A stretch of 64,000 nt of DNA. Source: Rotaria sordida. Its lineage: Eukaryota; Rotifera; Eurotatoria; Philodinida; Philodinidae. The notes below the pieces were generated by a model, which did no database searches, was not told where the DNA came from, and saw nothing but the letters and a program-made list of their open reading frames with translations. The stretch is taken from positions 181,621 to 245,620 of the forward strand of contig CAJNOL010000111.1 in NCBI GenBank assembly GCA_905250125.1, read 5' to 3'. A program made the translations under genes and the position numbers. Positions 36,306 through 48,486 of the stretch are shown one piece after another (within the stretch, counting starts at the first letter, position 1; each line of letters begins with the position of its first letter).

Positions 36306-36785
36306 AAAAAAAAATGGTGTGGAAACTTTGACTTTGGTGAATCTTATATAACAACTTGATCCCTATTCACATCCATATATACACCCGTCCATCGACGTAC
36401 ATTCATAACCACTCGGCTACCTTACCGACCCTCACATGTCTACCTCTACCCAACTGTCCATTCTACCGGCACCCACTTTCCCATCCTCACCTGCACTCAC
36501 TTGTACCTACCATCTCTACACTCCTTTCCCCACCTACACCTACACTCAGCATTCGTTTGCCCATTAACGCCATGTCGAAATTAATTTCCATTTTCGTGCT
36601 CAACTTTCTGGTGCTGAACTTTCCTTGTGCTTATCTTTCCGTGCTTATCTTTCTCTGTGTTCAACTTTCCGTACTTAACTTTCCGTGCTCAACTTTCACC
36701 AATCCGTACGTATCTTGGATCTCGAACCTACGGTTAAAAACTCGAGACATTTTTTCAGTATCAATATCAATTGTCAAGAGCTAGA
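36306..36785. repeat. Low-complexity C/T-rich stretch with degenerate tandem repeat
   Basis: After the gap the + strand becomes C-rich (CCAC, ACC and TACC motifs to about 36550). From about 36593 to 36705 a unit of about 15 bases, TTTCCGTGCTCAACTTTC-like, is repeated with changes. An open frame of 142 codons spans it, but its Pro/Ser/Leu content follows from the repeat, so I do not call it a gene. Confidence 0.55.
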
Positions 36786-37302
36786 AAATGGCTAAGATAA
36801 GTATCTGCAAAAAATTCTGTCTTGTGGTTTGTTATCTTGCGATATCATCGTAAATAGAGAAGGAAGTATATTATTGTTAACAAGCAATGTCTAAAAGGTC
36901 CACCACTCTATAGAGAAACAAAGGAACGTAATAGGTCAGAGGTGTATAAGAAAAGCTATAGAAGGACAATTCGTATAGTATCATAGGTTGGACACAAAAC
37001 GGGGTTTGTCGAGCGTTGTTTAATGCATTAGTAAGAAATTCTTACTTCACAGTATCACTTTTGTTTTTGTTTGACTTAATGGTTCTGGATCTGTCTGTCA
37101 TAGTGGACGACCAACGCTTTCATGTTTTTCGCTATCTGAAGACTCTCACATATTAGAATTTGTACATTGTTGATATGTTTTATGAACTATAATCATAAAA
37201 TGAAATGTTATTGTAAATTTCTATATAGATTATTATAAGGTTCAAGGGTATCATCAACAGTTGTTATTCTTTTTATTAATTTTTTCATCATGAAGGAGAA
37301 TA

Positions 37303-38499
37303 TTAAATACCATCGTCTTCATCGGACGATTCAACAAAGTCTTCTACCAACTCACTCTTATCAAGAAATTTCAAATAGAAGCCAGATGGTTGAGTTGTCG
37401 CAGTATCGTTGCGATGACATTGGTATCCCAAAAACCATATAGCAGCTGATCGATGTGAACATACACCAACGTTTTTTATCGACACATGGACAGTCGTAGC
37501 AACTGTTTTGGATTTCTTCTTCAGTAGAATAAAGTGAAGATCATTATTGCATATCTCCAGTGGAAAATTTGTATGATCATTCAAGTCTATTGCAGAACTG
37601 GGCAAGTATACACTTTCTTGAGTACGAGTACCAATCTTCTCGATACACTGTAGAAAAAAGACTATTAATGCAATCTCTGCAGAATTAAAATGTGAAATAC
37701 AATGTAGCTACTGGTTTTGTCCACAAAGCTTTCATTTTAATCTATCTGTTTTGCGGCACATAAGTCATGCCTTTACATAGCTCTTCAGAAGTGGAATCAA
37801 AAAGTAAATTATATATTATGATAATGTGTTATTGGTGTACGATTTTCAATTGTGTATCAAGAACATCTCGCACAAGTGATGAGATTATCTCGGCTTGTTT
37901 CTCACGTTCATCAAGGAATGTGTTACTAATGGAATATTAATGAGATATTAATTATATATCAATTAATTAATTATTGAGTTAATTAATAGAATTTTCTTTC
38001 ACAATCTGTGTAGAGAATGGAAGGATCGAGAGTTTATACCATCCATCGGACCGCTTTCTAGTTATGGATATTTACCAGTCTATCGATAATTGTTAATCTA
38101 ACAGTAATAGATTCATTGTCATAATGAAGATTAATTTCCTAGTAAACTCTCGTAAGTTACCAACTTAGCTCACGAATCTGAAATATCTGAACATTTGTGT
38201 GATAATATTCAATAAATGGTTTTCTTTAAAAAAATAACAATGACCGGAATATCAATGAATTTTATTTAATTTGATCACATGGTCACAATACACTCATTGT
38301 TTTCAATAGTTTAGCTTAAAATATGCATACAATGTCGATATTAACAAAAATAATAAGAAATTGATACTTAGATTGCTGCTCTTTTTGAAAGAAAACCACA
38401 CAAGGAATATAACCACATAAACGCTCAAATATTTTAGATTCATGATCTAGATTGGTAACTTGAGAGAATTGACTAGGGAACAAAATTTCATGATAATCC
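37303..38499 (-). pseudogene. Decaying transposase-like gene with SWIM-like C-terminus
   Basis: Minus-strand pieces: 38499-38368 (DYHEILFPSQFSQVTNLDHE, FERLCGYIPCVVFFQKEQQS), 37925-37841 (NTFLDEREKQAEIISSLVRD), about 37790-37715 (EELCKGMTYVPQNR, then an in-frame TAG, then KMKALWTKP), and 37647-37303 (SIKNVGVCSHRSAAIWFLGY, ending in an acidic tail). The last motif resembles the 'VGxCxHxxxVxWYLGYxRH' C-terminus of a widespread group of DDE-type transposases. That family link is from memory of the motif only. The 5' side is cut by the mariner inserted at 38500. One exon carries a stop, so it is probably dead. Confidence 0.5.
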
Positions 38500-39809
38500 T
38501 TGTGTAAAAAGTCTTCGTACAAATTTGCTACAGATATTTCTCGCGTAGAATTAATTGATCCTGTTACTTCTATACATCAATTGATAGAGTATTGAAAGAG
38601 GTTCAGTTTGATATAAAATTGTTGATATCTATGTTTTCTTTTGTATATATGACATGTTCAGATAGAAAACATCTGCAAAAACGAATTGTACAACACTATA
38701 TTAGCATAGCAAACAGACATAAAAGCATTACTATTAATCACTTTCTAGAAGAGAAACTTCCTCAACAAACTATCTACAGTATAATTAAGAAATATGAAGA
38801 GTCTGGTGATATCGGTGACAAATCCAGATCTGGTCGTCCAAAGAAGCTATCGAATGGGCAATTAATACGACTCAAAAGACTGGTCAACCATAAGACTGGA
38901 ATTTCTTTCCGTAAAATAGCTCCCAAATTCAAAGTCCGTTTCAAAACAATTGGTAATCATTTAAAACCTATGGGTATCAGCTATTACAAAAGAAAACGAG
39001 CGCCGATATATATTGAAAAACAACTTCAAGAAGCTCTCATTCATGCACGTCGATTATATCGTCTATTGTCGAATGATGATTTTGAGTTGGTGATGAATGA
39101 TGAAAAGTAGTTCTTGTTGTACAGTGAATCTATAGCAACTAATCGTGACTTTTATATGTCGGACAAAAATATTACACCATCAGAAATAAAATTCAGAAGA
39201 AGTCAAAAATATGAACTAAAAACACTAGTTTGAATTGCTTTATTTGAAAATGGAATTTGAGAAGTATTTTTTGCAAAACAACAATAACCAATTAATGAAG
39301 CAACATATTTGAAGGAATGTATTATAGCACGTTTAATGCCTTTCATTGAAGGCTATCACAATAAAAAAAAAGTGTTGTTTTCGTCTGACTTAGCTTCGAG
39401 TCATTATGGTTATAATGTAACACAGTACTTTGATGATAATGGACTAGAATTCGTGCATTGACAATGGAATCCTTCAAACTGTCGGCAGTCTCGCCCAGTC
39501 AAAACATTGTGGTCAATACTGGTTGATATGGTGTACGAGGATGGTTGGGAAGCGAAAACAATAGATCAACTGAGGAGAACAATAGAAAAGAAATAAAAAG
39601 AAGTTGATATCAAAGTTGTCCAAGCTATGTTTTCGAAGATACGCAAACAGCTTCGAAAAATTACCGATAAAGGATCCTATGAGGCTTGTTCTCGTTAATT
39701 TTTTATTTTGTATTGTTGGTACTCTTGATTGATATAAAGAACGAAAAATAAAAGTTACAAGTTGAAATGAAAGAAGAAAAATACTTTTGTATGAAGACTT
39801 TTTACACAA
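38500..39809 (+). mobile_element. Mariner-like transposon with intact inverted ends, broken transposase
   Basis: The terminal inverted repeats are 24 bases with one mismatch: TTGTGTAAAAAGTCTTCGTA at 38500 and its reverse copy ending 39809. The length of about 1.3 kb is normal for mariner. No clear TA duplication is visible at the edges. Confidence 0.85.
38592..39700 (+). pseudogene. Mariner transposase, interrupted by stop codons
   Basis: 38592-39110 encodes the helix-turn-helix DNA-binding half (QQTIYSIIKKYEESGDIGDK and SRSGRPKKLSNGQ, the 'RSGRPxKL' linker of mariner) and the start of the catalytic core. The core breaks at TAG right after VMNDEK (39108-39110). Reading on in frame gives LLYSESIATNRDFYMSDKN and further stops (39232-39234, 39259-39261 region, 39460-39462). 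The C-terminus is MVYEDGWEAKTIDQLRRTIE, then a stop, then KEVDIKVVQAMFSKIRKQLR. Without suppression it cannot make a full transposase. Confidence 0.85.
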
Positions 39810-40460
39810 TGGTTAAATGAGCTTGATTATTTCTTACGCAAAACGTACAATTGAGAACCGATATTAGATTTAACATAATATTTCATTCACTAAATGGAAT
39901 ATTTATAATCATCTCTTCGTAGTTAATGTTCCTTCTGTGGAAACATATATCGATCTAGAAAAGTACTAAATTATAATAGAAGAAGAATGATAAAATGATA
40001 GATCTGAGAATAGATTGAGATTTTTGACATGGATCGAAATGTTTGTTAATTGATTGTTAATTAATTTTATTTAAAGAAAGAAAGAAAGAAAGAAAGAAAG
40101 AATATTTTTCAATAATCATTTTTTTATATTTTTTATTTGGATAATATTTTCATGTTTATCTTCAATAGTTAATTATGAATTTCGATGTTTATTTCTTTAA
40201 TTGTCTATAATCGGAAGAGTTTTCTTATATGTATAAGTCAATCGAATTGAAGAGTGATATATATTCTAAATGTCTAAGATGAACAGATTGAATATTGATT
40301 GATATATAATGATAACAAAATAAATCTAGTTAATATTTATTCTTAGTGACATCTATGATGATAGTTTATTCTATGGTTAAAAATCTTATTCCAATCAAAC
40401 TGAAATTTAAATATGAATATGAAAAGTTAACCAATATATATTGTTTGATTGATAAATTCG
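39810..40460. other. Intergenic region upstream of PIG-X
   Basis: A/T-rich. It contains an AAAG microsatellite at 40072-40101. I see no gene. It should hold the PIG-X promoter, but no clear motif stands out. Confidence 0.5.
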
Positions 40461-41081
40461 ATGAAAATGTTATTTATATCATTAATAATATATGTTATAT
40501 TGTTTCCTAATATAATTTATTCGTCACCTGGTGTAAGTAGCCGTTATAAAACAAATGGTTTTCATACACACCTTGAATATCGAATTGATCCTGATTTAAC
40601 AATGGATAGTCAATGTTTATTTGTTTGGCATCGTTTACCTCCTTATTTATATATTGAACCTGAAGAACTTTATCAATTAAATGCTACTATAATTGGCTCA
40701 ATAAATATTGAAAGATCATCATCTCAATCACATCCATTTGCATATTGTTTTATATTATATAATTCTTCTAAAATTCCATATCGTCATAGTAAAACATTTT
40801 CAATAAATATTCATAATCGATATATAGATCCAAAATCTGATGATAATCAACAATATGAAACAGTTTATTTACCTGAACCAGTTATACATTTTACAAAAAA
40901 AGCATGTCCTTATTTAGGTTCTGGTTGTCCACCACCATTAACTGAAACAGGTATTGAATCACCTAGAGAATTAACTGTAACTATTCCTCTTGGTCAACAA
41001 AAACATTTATTATTTGTTTATCCTCTTACTTGTTTATTTACATTAATTGGTTGTTCATTATTATTTATATTTAGTCGATGA
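40461..41081 (+). CDS. PIGX: PIG-X, GPI mannosyltransferase I stabilising subunit
   Basis: PIG-X is an ER membrane partner of the first GPI mannosyltransferase PIG-M. It is a single exon of 206 residues, starting at ATG 40461 (an upstream TTG in frame is ignored). A hydrophobic signal peptide (MKMLFISLIIYVILFPNIIY) is followed by a lumenal domain with NGFHTHLEYRI, CLFVWHRLPPYLYIEPEEL and YETVYLPEPVIHF. One C-terminal membrane segment (LLFVYPLTCLFTLIGCSLLF) ends the protein. The 'GFHxxL', 'LP.GLY(V/I)(D/E)P.EL' and 'VPxG' spacing matches the PIG-X/PBN1 family, here with IPLGQQKH before the membrane. N-glycosylation sites occur at NAT and NSS. Confidence 0.85.
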   Translation: MKMLFISLIIYVILFPNIIYSSPGVSSRYKTNGFHTHLEYRIDPDLTMDSQCLFVWHRLPPYLYIEPEELYQLNATIIGSINIERSSSQSHPFAYCFILYNSSKIPYRHSKTFSINIHNRYIDPKSDDNQQYETVYLPEPVIHFTKKACPYLGSGCPPPLTETGIESPRELTVTIPLGQQKHLLFVYPLTCLFTLIGCSLLFIFSR

Positions 41082-41531
41082 AATTATCTAAACAATTATT
41101 TGTTGATTATATTAAAGTAGATAACATATTATATTGATTTATTGTTTTTTTTTGTCTGTAAATTAAATATTAGATAAATAAAATTTCATATTTGTTAAAG
41201 GTATTTTATAATTTTATGACAAATTTTCCTAATAGTTTATCATATTATTAGTCGATTAATTCTTGAATTTAATTATTTCATTTGAAAATTTAGAAGACAA
41301 AAAAAAATTAGTTTATTTTGAAGAAAACTATTGAAATTAAAGTTAAGAAAAAAAAAATAAAGTAAAATTCTTTTTTCTATTCTATCAATATGAAAAAAAA
41401 GTCGAGTCTGCATAATAAAATGATATATAGAATGTAACATTTTCAATTGAACTAAAAGCAAAAGACAAGCAAGATCAAATGTCTTTATGCGATAAAAACA
41501 CAAAGTAAAAAATAAAAAGGAAAAATGTGAA

Positions 41532-44129
41532 TTATATCGTATAATTAATGTTACTCTTATTAGCTTTTCCTGATAGACCAACAGGAAAATCAATAATACG
41601 CAAATTTTCATTAGAATTGCTGTCACTATCATCACTTTTTCCCGATAGACCAACAGGAATATCAATAATACGCAATTTTTCATTATATTTATCTGAAAAA
41701 ATGAAAATCGAATGTTTATTTCCATAGAAAATAAATTAATATCTTACCATAAGTAAATGTTTTTTCATCTCCTTCTTTCATTATATCATTTCCACATCGA
41801 ACAGTGATACGTGTTTCCAGTTTATCAAAAACTGAACCATAATCAATAAACGAATCTTTTTCATGTTGTTTATCATCTAAAATAAATCAAAATAACAATC
41901 TTAACACAAAAAAAAATATTCATAGAATAACAATAATTAACCATCGATTTGTTTATAAACAACTTTTTTAAGCAGAGATTTTTCTGGTCCACAGCAACAT
42001 TTACCACACCATTCTTTTCTTTGATCACCTGCTCGTACTGGTAGTGATAATCGTGCTCGTGGTGGAAATTGTCGCGGTGGTGGTGGTGGTTGTGCCGATA
42101 GTGATGGTCGTGCTCGTTGGGGTAGTAGTTGCGACGGCGGTGGTCGTGATGATCGTGCTCGTGGTGGTAATAGTTGCGGTGATGGTGGCGGTGGCGGTAG
42201 TGATGATCGCGCTTGTGGTGGGAGTGGTCGCAGTTGTGGTGGGAGTGGTTGCGCTTGTGGTGGGAGTGGTCGCAGTTGTGGTGGGAGTGGTTGCGCTTGT
42301 GATGGGAGTGGTCGCAGTTGTGGTGGGAGTGGTTGCGCTTGTAGTGGCGTTGAAAGAAAACTTGATCGTGGAATTCCACCAGAGGATAATTGTGGTCGAA
42401 GATGATTTGGCAAATGAGTATATTTGGTTGATATAGGAGGAGGTTGAAAAGAAAGTCCGGTTTTTTTATCAAAATAAGGAAGGTGTTGAGCTGTTTGACA
42501 TAGATTATTATTATTATATAAAGGAGCTGACGCTACTTTAGATATTGTTATTGGTGATCGTCTTTGATCGGATAGAACGTTTTTTCGAGGTTTTCTTTGT
42601 TGGATAAATGGCCGTGGAATATTTGTTTTATATTGTCTTTGATATGGTTGTTGGAATTTTGGATAACAAATATTTTCATATTGTTGGATTTGAAAAGGTT
42701 TTTGTGGAATGATTGGTAGATGTTGTGAATGTTGCAATTGAAGAGAAGTAGGTGTAAGTTGATTATGAACTGTTATTTCATTTGGTTTACTAGAATAATG
42801 AGATGGTAAAGGTGCTGATTTTGATAAAGAAAGAACACATTGAGGCGTTTGAGTTATAATTGGTGATCCATATTCGATAAATTGTTGTTCATTTGGATCT
42901 GTTGAAATATTTGTTGATGTTATTTGTTGAATAAAAGGTGTTCTATTTAATGTTGATATTGGTTGTCCGATCTGTCGAATATCTGTCTGTAGACTTGGTT
43001 GTTGCATATAATGAGGAAGTGATAATGATTTTTGTTTTCGAAAACTAGGTTGAACATATTTTGATATTGGTCGTTGAATTTGTTGAATATAATTATGTCT
43101 AGTTGGTTGTTTAACATCATCAAATTGTTTTTCATATCTTTCTTGTTGATCTTTTATCCATAAACGTCTAAATTTATCATAACATCGAGAAACACATTTA
43201 GGTAAATCACATAATTGTTCATTTTCTGTATAATTGTCATCAACATAATGATTGGTTGGTGTTGGAGATGATATACTTGAACTAGAACAATGACATGTCG
43301 AAGTAGAACAATGACATTTCGGAGTATACTCTTCTTGTTTATCAATTTGTTTAATTATTGGTGGAAGTAGAAATGGTTGATTAAGATTAGCTTGTTCGAT
43401 ATAATTCTGTTGATTTTGTTCATAGAATTGTAATGATGATTGTTGTGGATAAATCTGATGATTGTTAGAAATGTTTTCATGATATTTTTCTCTTATTTCT
43501 GGTTGAAAATAATTGTCATAAGCATATGTCTGATTATTTGAAGAATCTATTGGTGTTAAATACGAAATATTATTTGATTGATTTAATGTAGGTAATTGAG
43601 AATAATGTGTTTCTCTTCCATTTTCAATTGTATCAATTGGTATAGAAGAAGAAGAAGAAGAAGGAAAAGATAATTGTTGATTGTTAATATATGAATCACA
43701 TGAATGATATATTGGTAGTGGATATTGAGTATATGAATTGGTATTTGTTATTGTTTGAGATGGTTGAAGATAAATATTTTGAGAGTTATTTAATTGATTA
43801 GATATTTGTGGTTGTTGAATGATATTAGTCAAATGAGGATTGACTTTTGTTTCTGTTGGAAGTATAATATTAGTTGGTTCAATCGATGTATTATATATTG
43901 GTAAATTTTCAATTAGATTTGAATGATGTGATGATGTTGATGATGTTTGATAAGGTAAAATTTTATATTGTTGATAATGAAAGGGCTCTTCATTTATGTT
44001 TTGTCGCCTTTTTGGTCTTGTAGATCGTTGTTGAATTGGTCGACAACGATGATTTTTAATACATCGACGTATGCAATCATCAAATGCATTGGATATTTGT
44101 TGTTCTCGACGAATAGGTCTTGAAAACAT
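41532..44129 (-). CDS. Large disordered Gln/Pro/Ser-rich protein, unknown
   Basis: I do not recognise a family. Three exons (44129-41942, 41876-41748, 41692-41532) give 825 residues with exact phase. The N-terminus has a basic Cys-containing segment (DDCIRRCIKNHRCRPIQQRS). The body is Gln/Ser/Thr/Pro-rich with Cys spots (KCHCSTSTCHCSSSS, CDLPKCVSRCYDKFRRLWIK). A Pro-rich tandem tract (unit PPQLRPLPPQAQPL, about 42190-42350) follows, then a Cys cluster (WCGKCCCGPEKS). The C-terminal exon carries a duplicated motif (LRIIDIPVGLSGK and LRIIDFPVGLSGK). No signal peptide or membrane segment was seen. The tandem tract also gives long open frames on the opposite strand, which I regard as shadows. Confidence 0.75.
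42180..42350 (-). repeat. Coding tandem repeat, Pro-rich (24-48 base periodicity)
   Basis: Blocks of GGTGGGAGTGGTTGCGCTTG and GGTGGGAGTGGTCGCAGTTG type (+ strand) alternate four or more times. They encode repeated LPPQLRPLPPQAQP on the minus strand. The high identity between units points to recent expansion. Confidence 0.8.
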
Positions 44130-44860
44130 GTTCGACGATTAATATTATCTTCGATATTTGATTAATTTAAAAGGTAAATTCTAAAGATAATCTTTGTTAA
44201 TATATTGCTCTTATTATTGCCAATAGTCTACGTAATCGGACAAAACTAACTAAACTGATATGGTTAAGGTCTAACGATGAATTGACGTGATGACTAAACC
44301 TTGAAAAAAATTTGCTTATTATTGACTATTGTCATTGATATAATCGACATTGATCATGACTGATAGAAACAGATTATAAAATCATTTTGTGTTTTTTTCT
44401 TTTTTTTGTTAAATATTTATGTTCTTGATGTGTCGATATCGTCTGATATCAACGACTGAACATAAATAAATCATTTCTAATCCAAGGATCTATTGTTGTA
44501 AATAACAAAACTTTATTTTCGTTCTCAAGGTTTTCTTCTATAGAAAACTGTCTTTGTGTGTGTATAATATAGACTACAACTTTATTTTAATGTGAACAAT
44601 AGAATATAATGACATATGCATCTAGCAGTAAAAAGAACAAAAGAAAACATGTTCGTTTTCAAGAATAAATAGAAGTCGAAGGATATATTAAAGTTGTTAT
44701 GTTTGAATAAAGGTTGTTGTCAGTTAGAATCTATATATTGATCTATGTTGGATTTCGATATTCTTTCTTGTTTTCTTAAAATATAGATTTAAAAAAAAAG
44801 CGATATATTAACAAAGATAATTAGTTAGTTATTAAATGATAAAATACCTGATGAATAATG
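44130..44860. other. Intergenic region between two disordered-protein genes
   Basis: A/T-rich. It holds the upstream region of the 825-residue gene. I see no further gene. Confidence 0.5.
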
Positions 44861-46022
44861 TTATTGCGGAGGAGGTGGAAAACTAGATAGTTTATATGGA
44901 TTTTGTTTAGATTGATTTTTACCTTGAAGAGGACCAACGATCACTATAACAAAAAAAAAGACAAAAGATTTTTTTTTCTAAATTGAAAAGATTTTTTTTT
45001 ATTTTGTTAGATAAATGTAACCTGGTCGATCAGGAATAAGTGTATGACGGAGACGAGGAAGATCCGATCGAAGAATAATAGTTGGATTTGGTGATCGAAT
45101 ATAAATCGGAAAAAGTGATTCTAAAAAATTCGATTTTTATTTAGATAAGATAGAACAAAAAAAAAAGTCAAAAATCTAAACCATAATAGTTTTGAGTTGA
45201 TGAATCGCTATAATATTGTTGTTGAGATTCATTGAGAACTTTTGTTTGAAGATCAACAATAACATCATTAACAATAGCTTGTGGAATAGATAATCCTTCT
45301 ATTTGTGATGAATAACTTGGAATACCTGATAAAACTTTTGTTTCAACTGGTGTTTGAACAGAGTGTTCTACTACAGTTGAAGGTCGAATAGGTTGAGCGA
45401 GTGATTGTTGTACGGTTATTGGAGCTGATGGTATTGCATAAGGACCTGATTTGATAGTGCTATTATCTGTAATAGCATGTGTTATTGTTGTTACCGTTGA
45501 TTGTATCTGTTGATTTGAATCTTCTTGATGATGTCTATTTAATCAATAAAATCAATCAATATTTATTAAATAAATTTCTGATAAAAAAAAGTCCAAGAAA
45601 TTATTGATTATACCTAAATGGTGATAAAGAAGGTGTCTGAGCATCAGGAAAGTATTTAGCCATTTCAGCTGATGAATCAATACTTGAAAAAGAATGAAGT
45701 GAAACTGTTGTTTGTATAGGAGCTGATTTATTTAAATTTGGTTTTGGTATAATAATGGGTATACCGACTGATTGAATAAAAGATTGACTTGTTCTTGAAA
45801 GAGTTTCTTCTTGTGGATGACGTTCAATAGAAAAATGATCAATAGAATCTGATTCGATATAAGCTAAAATTGAAAAAAAAAAACAATTTTTTTTTTGTTT
45901 TTTGTTTTATAGATATATTTAATTAATTTAATATCCTTACAATATGTTTCGTGTTTTTCATGTCCTTCATTTCGATTTTTTGTTTGATGATCATCATAAG
46001 TATAAGAATTATTTTCTTCCAT
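44861..46022 (-). CDS. Disordered Ser/Thr/Pro/Gln-rich protein, unknown
   Basis: I do not recognise a family. Five exons (46022-45941, 45863-45614, 45534-45182, 45120-45022, 44943-44861) join in phase to 288 residues, from ATG at 46022 to TAA at 44861. The sequence is acidic and His-rich at the start (MEENNSYTYDDHQTKNRNEG), then Ser/Thr/Gln/Pro-rich. Two short stretches look more ordered: SLFPIYIRSPNPTIILRSDL and LPRLRHTLIPDRPG. It ends in a Pro run (LSSFPPPPQ). There is no signal or membrane segment. It lies head-to-tail upstream of the 825-residue disordered gene on the same strand, and a shared origin or function is possible but unproven. Confidence 0.7.
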
Positions 46023-48486
46023 TATTTATTTAATGTTTTCGATTCCTAAAATAAGGTTTTTCTATTTTATAATATCAAGTTGTGATCAACTTGTATAATA
46101 TGCTTGTTAAGAAGAAAAAAAAACGAGAAAAGAAAATGTTCATTTTCAGTCATATTTCGAATTAAGGTGCGGTAAAGATCGATTGGATTTTTTATTTGAA
46201 AGTACGCATACGTGCTCACTCGTTACACTTTGATGATTTTGTTATTTATAGATCAATCGTTCGTATTCTTTAGCCATTTTTTTAAGTTTCGAATATAAAA
46301 AGAAATAAAGAAATTCATTTCGATTTTTTAAAATTTTCTCTAGATATAAAAACAAAATGAAAATATAAAAAACATAAAAAATGTTCTAGTTTGATAATTT
46401 ATCAAAAAATAAGAGACATGATAGTTATATTTAAATTGATTATATAGATTAAATATAAGTATATATTTGAGTATTGTCATTGATAAAAATCTGTTAAACA
46501 GATTGACTTGTTAGTTAGTTATTGAAGAATATCGAAACAATTGATAAACAATTTAATCAATAATTTCAAATGAAATATAGTTAAACTTTTAATATGAATG
46601 TTAGATATTTATTTAGTAAAATTTTCATATTTATTGATTATATATTAAGATTAGCATAATAAAAGTTCATCATTTTATATTATTAACAAACAGTTGACTA
46701 TGATTCAATTTCTAAATAATTAATAGAATAATTTATGAAAATAAGAAAAAAATTTCAATTAATATAATGAGATTTAATTTACGATAAATATATTTATATA
46801 AATTAGCTTCTTAAATTTTCAAAATCGATTTTATCTTTAATAAAAAAAATATTTATCTTTAGAGAATATTTATGTCAACTCGATATCAATCATTCTATAA
46901 TATATATATTTACTAATAATTATTTTTAAAAAATCATAACATTTAAGTTATATTTAAGTAAAAAAACATGCCTTATTTATTTTTAGTTTTGACATTGCCT
47001 GATAAATATTATTGACAAAATCAAATAGAAAAAAAGTCCCTATTAGTCTCTATTGACAAATTATATATTTATCTATTAGGCAGAAAGATTCTTTATATGG
47101 GAGAGAACATGAATCTGCTCATTCTATAGATTAGTAACTATGATATGACATGCATCTTTCTATCTATAGAAAACTATTTTAACTTTGTTTTTATAAAATC
47201 TTCTCGAACTAAAATAGTTTTGTTACTGGTTGATATATCATTTTATATAAGATATTAACTGATTAGATAAACAATAATCAGTTTTATTTTCAATAAACTT
47301 TATTTAAAACTTGTAAATCATAGGATGTATATTCTCTTCTAAATCAAAAAAATCTTTTATTTTCAACTATTAATAAAAAATGTTTATGTCATTAAATAGG
47401 TAGATATCTAACAAAGAGCTTCAATCAATATCGAGGAAAAAATCCGTTTCTATCCTCTAATTCTATAAAGAAGGAATCAATTCTGGAGTTGATTTAATTA
47501 TACGAACTCTAATAAAAATAAAAAGAAGATAAATATTTCACAATTAAATCTGAATTAATTTATAAATGAATTTTTTTTAATAATTTACCTTCAAAATAAA
47601 TCAAAGTTGATTATATTAACTAACATTTTTATAATAAAATTAGATTGAAAAATATTTTTAAAAAAACACTTAAATAACTGCACAATAAAAGATAATTGAT
47701 CTTTAACCGAAATTGACAGTCATTAGTCACCTTACAATTTATTATTTTAATTCATTGAATTTTCCAATTCGGTTACTTTTACGATCTTTCGACAGTTAGA
47801 ATAATGAAGTCAATATTTCTTTTCTTTTTTTTCATATTGATTAAAATGTTTATCAAAAATAAAGGTATTTATATGTACCATAAATAGGTTTAATAACGTT
47901 CGAAATTTATCCTTAGCTACATAGAGAAATGTTCCTAGATAAAAAACAATTTAATGGATGATGGATTTTCCTTAAATAAGATGATCATGGGTGTTTCGAA
48001 GTCGGAAAAATTGGGGGAAAGGGGAGGTCGATAACATAGAAAGTCGTTAAAAAAAATTTTCTAAAGATGACCGAACTTTGGAGGGGGAGGGATACAAGCC
48101 TTTTTTTGTAAATTGTTGAGCAAAAAAACGAAAAAAAAGTAAATTTTGCCATGAAAAAACGAACATTTTTCAGGATTGGGGGGGGGGGGGGAGAAGGGGT
48201 CACCTCCCACTCTCTCTCGCTGTGGGGATACCCCTGAAGATGATATTTATCTATGATTATATCTGCGTCATTGGTATATAATAATAATTAGTTATTCTCT
48301 TATTTGATCATATATAATAAAAGAGAAAAAAAAATAATCATAATGAATATGTTTATCTTCTATTTGCATTATAAAAAAAAGGAAGACATATGTCAATGAA
48401 AATTTCTTTGTTTTTTTTTCTTTTTATCACGTTAAAATAGAAATTGTTGAAACAATGTTATATATGATTGAAATAGTGATTTAAAT
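46023..48486. other. Intergenic region with a G-rich patch
   Basis: Mostly A/T-rich and without coding signal. From about 47990 to 48235 the + strand is G-rich, including a run of about 13 G near 48179-48191 and GGGGGAAAGGGG-like text near 48014. This is unusual for the window. An open minus frame there is low-complexity and not called. Confidence 0.55.

Noticed and set aside
36356..36784. 142-codon + strand open frame after the gap
   Set aside because: Low-complexity text from a degenerate repeat, with no recognisable domain and no clear context as a gene.
42044..42436. Long open frame on the + strand, Val-rich
   Set aside because: It is the antisense shadow of the Pro-rich tandem repeat in the minus-strand 825-residue gene, with no codon or domain signal of its own.
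41873..42472. His-rich minus-strand open frame
   Set aside because: It is an alternative frame of the same tandem repeat. The phase-consistent spliced gene uses the other frame.
47985..48203. Minus-strand open frame over the G-rich patch
   Set aside because: It starts with a Pro run from the G tract, with no splice or domain support.
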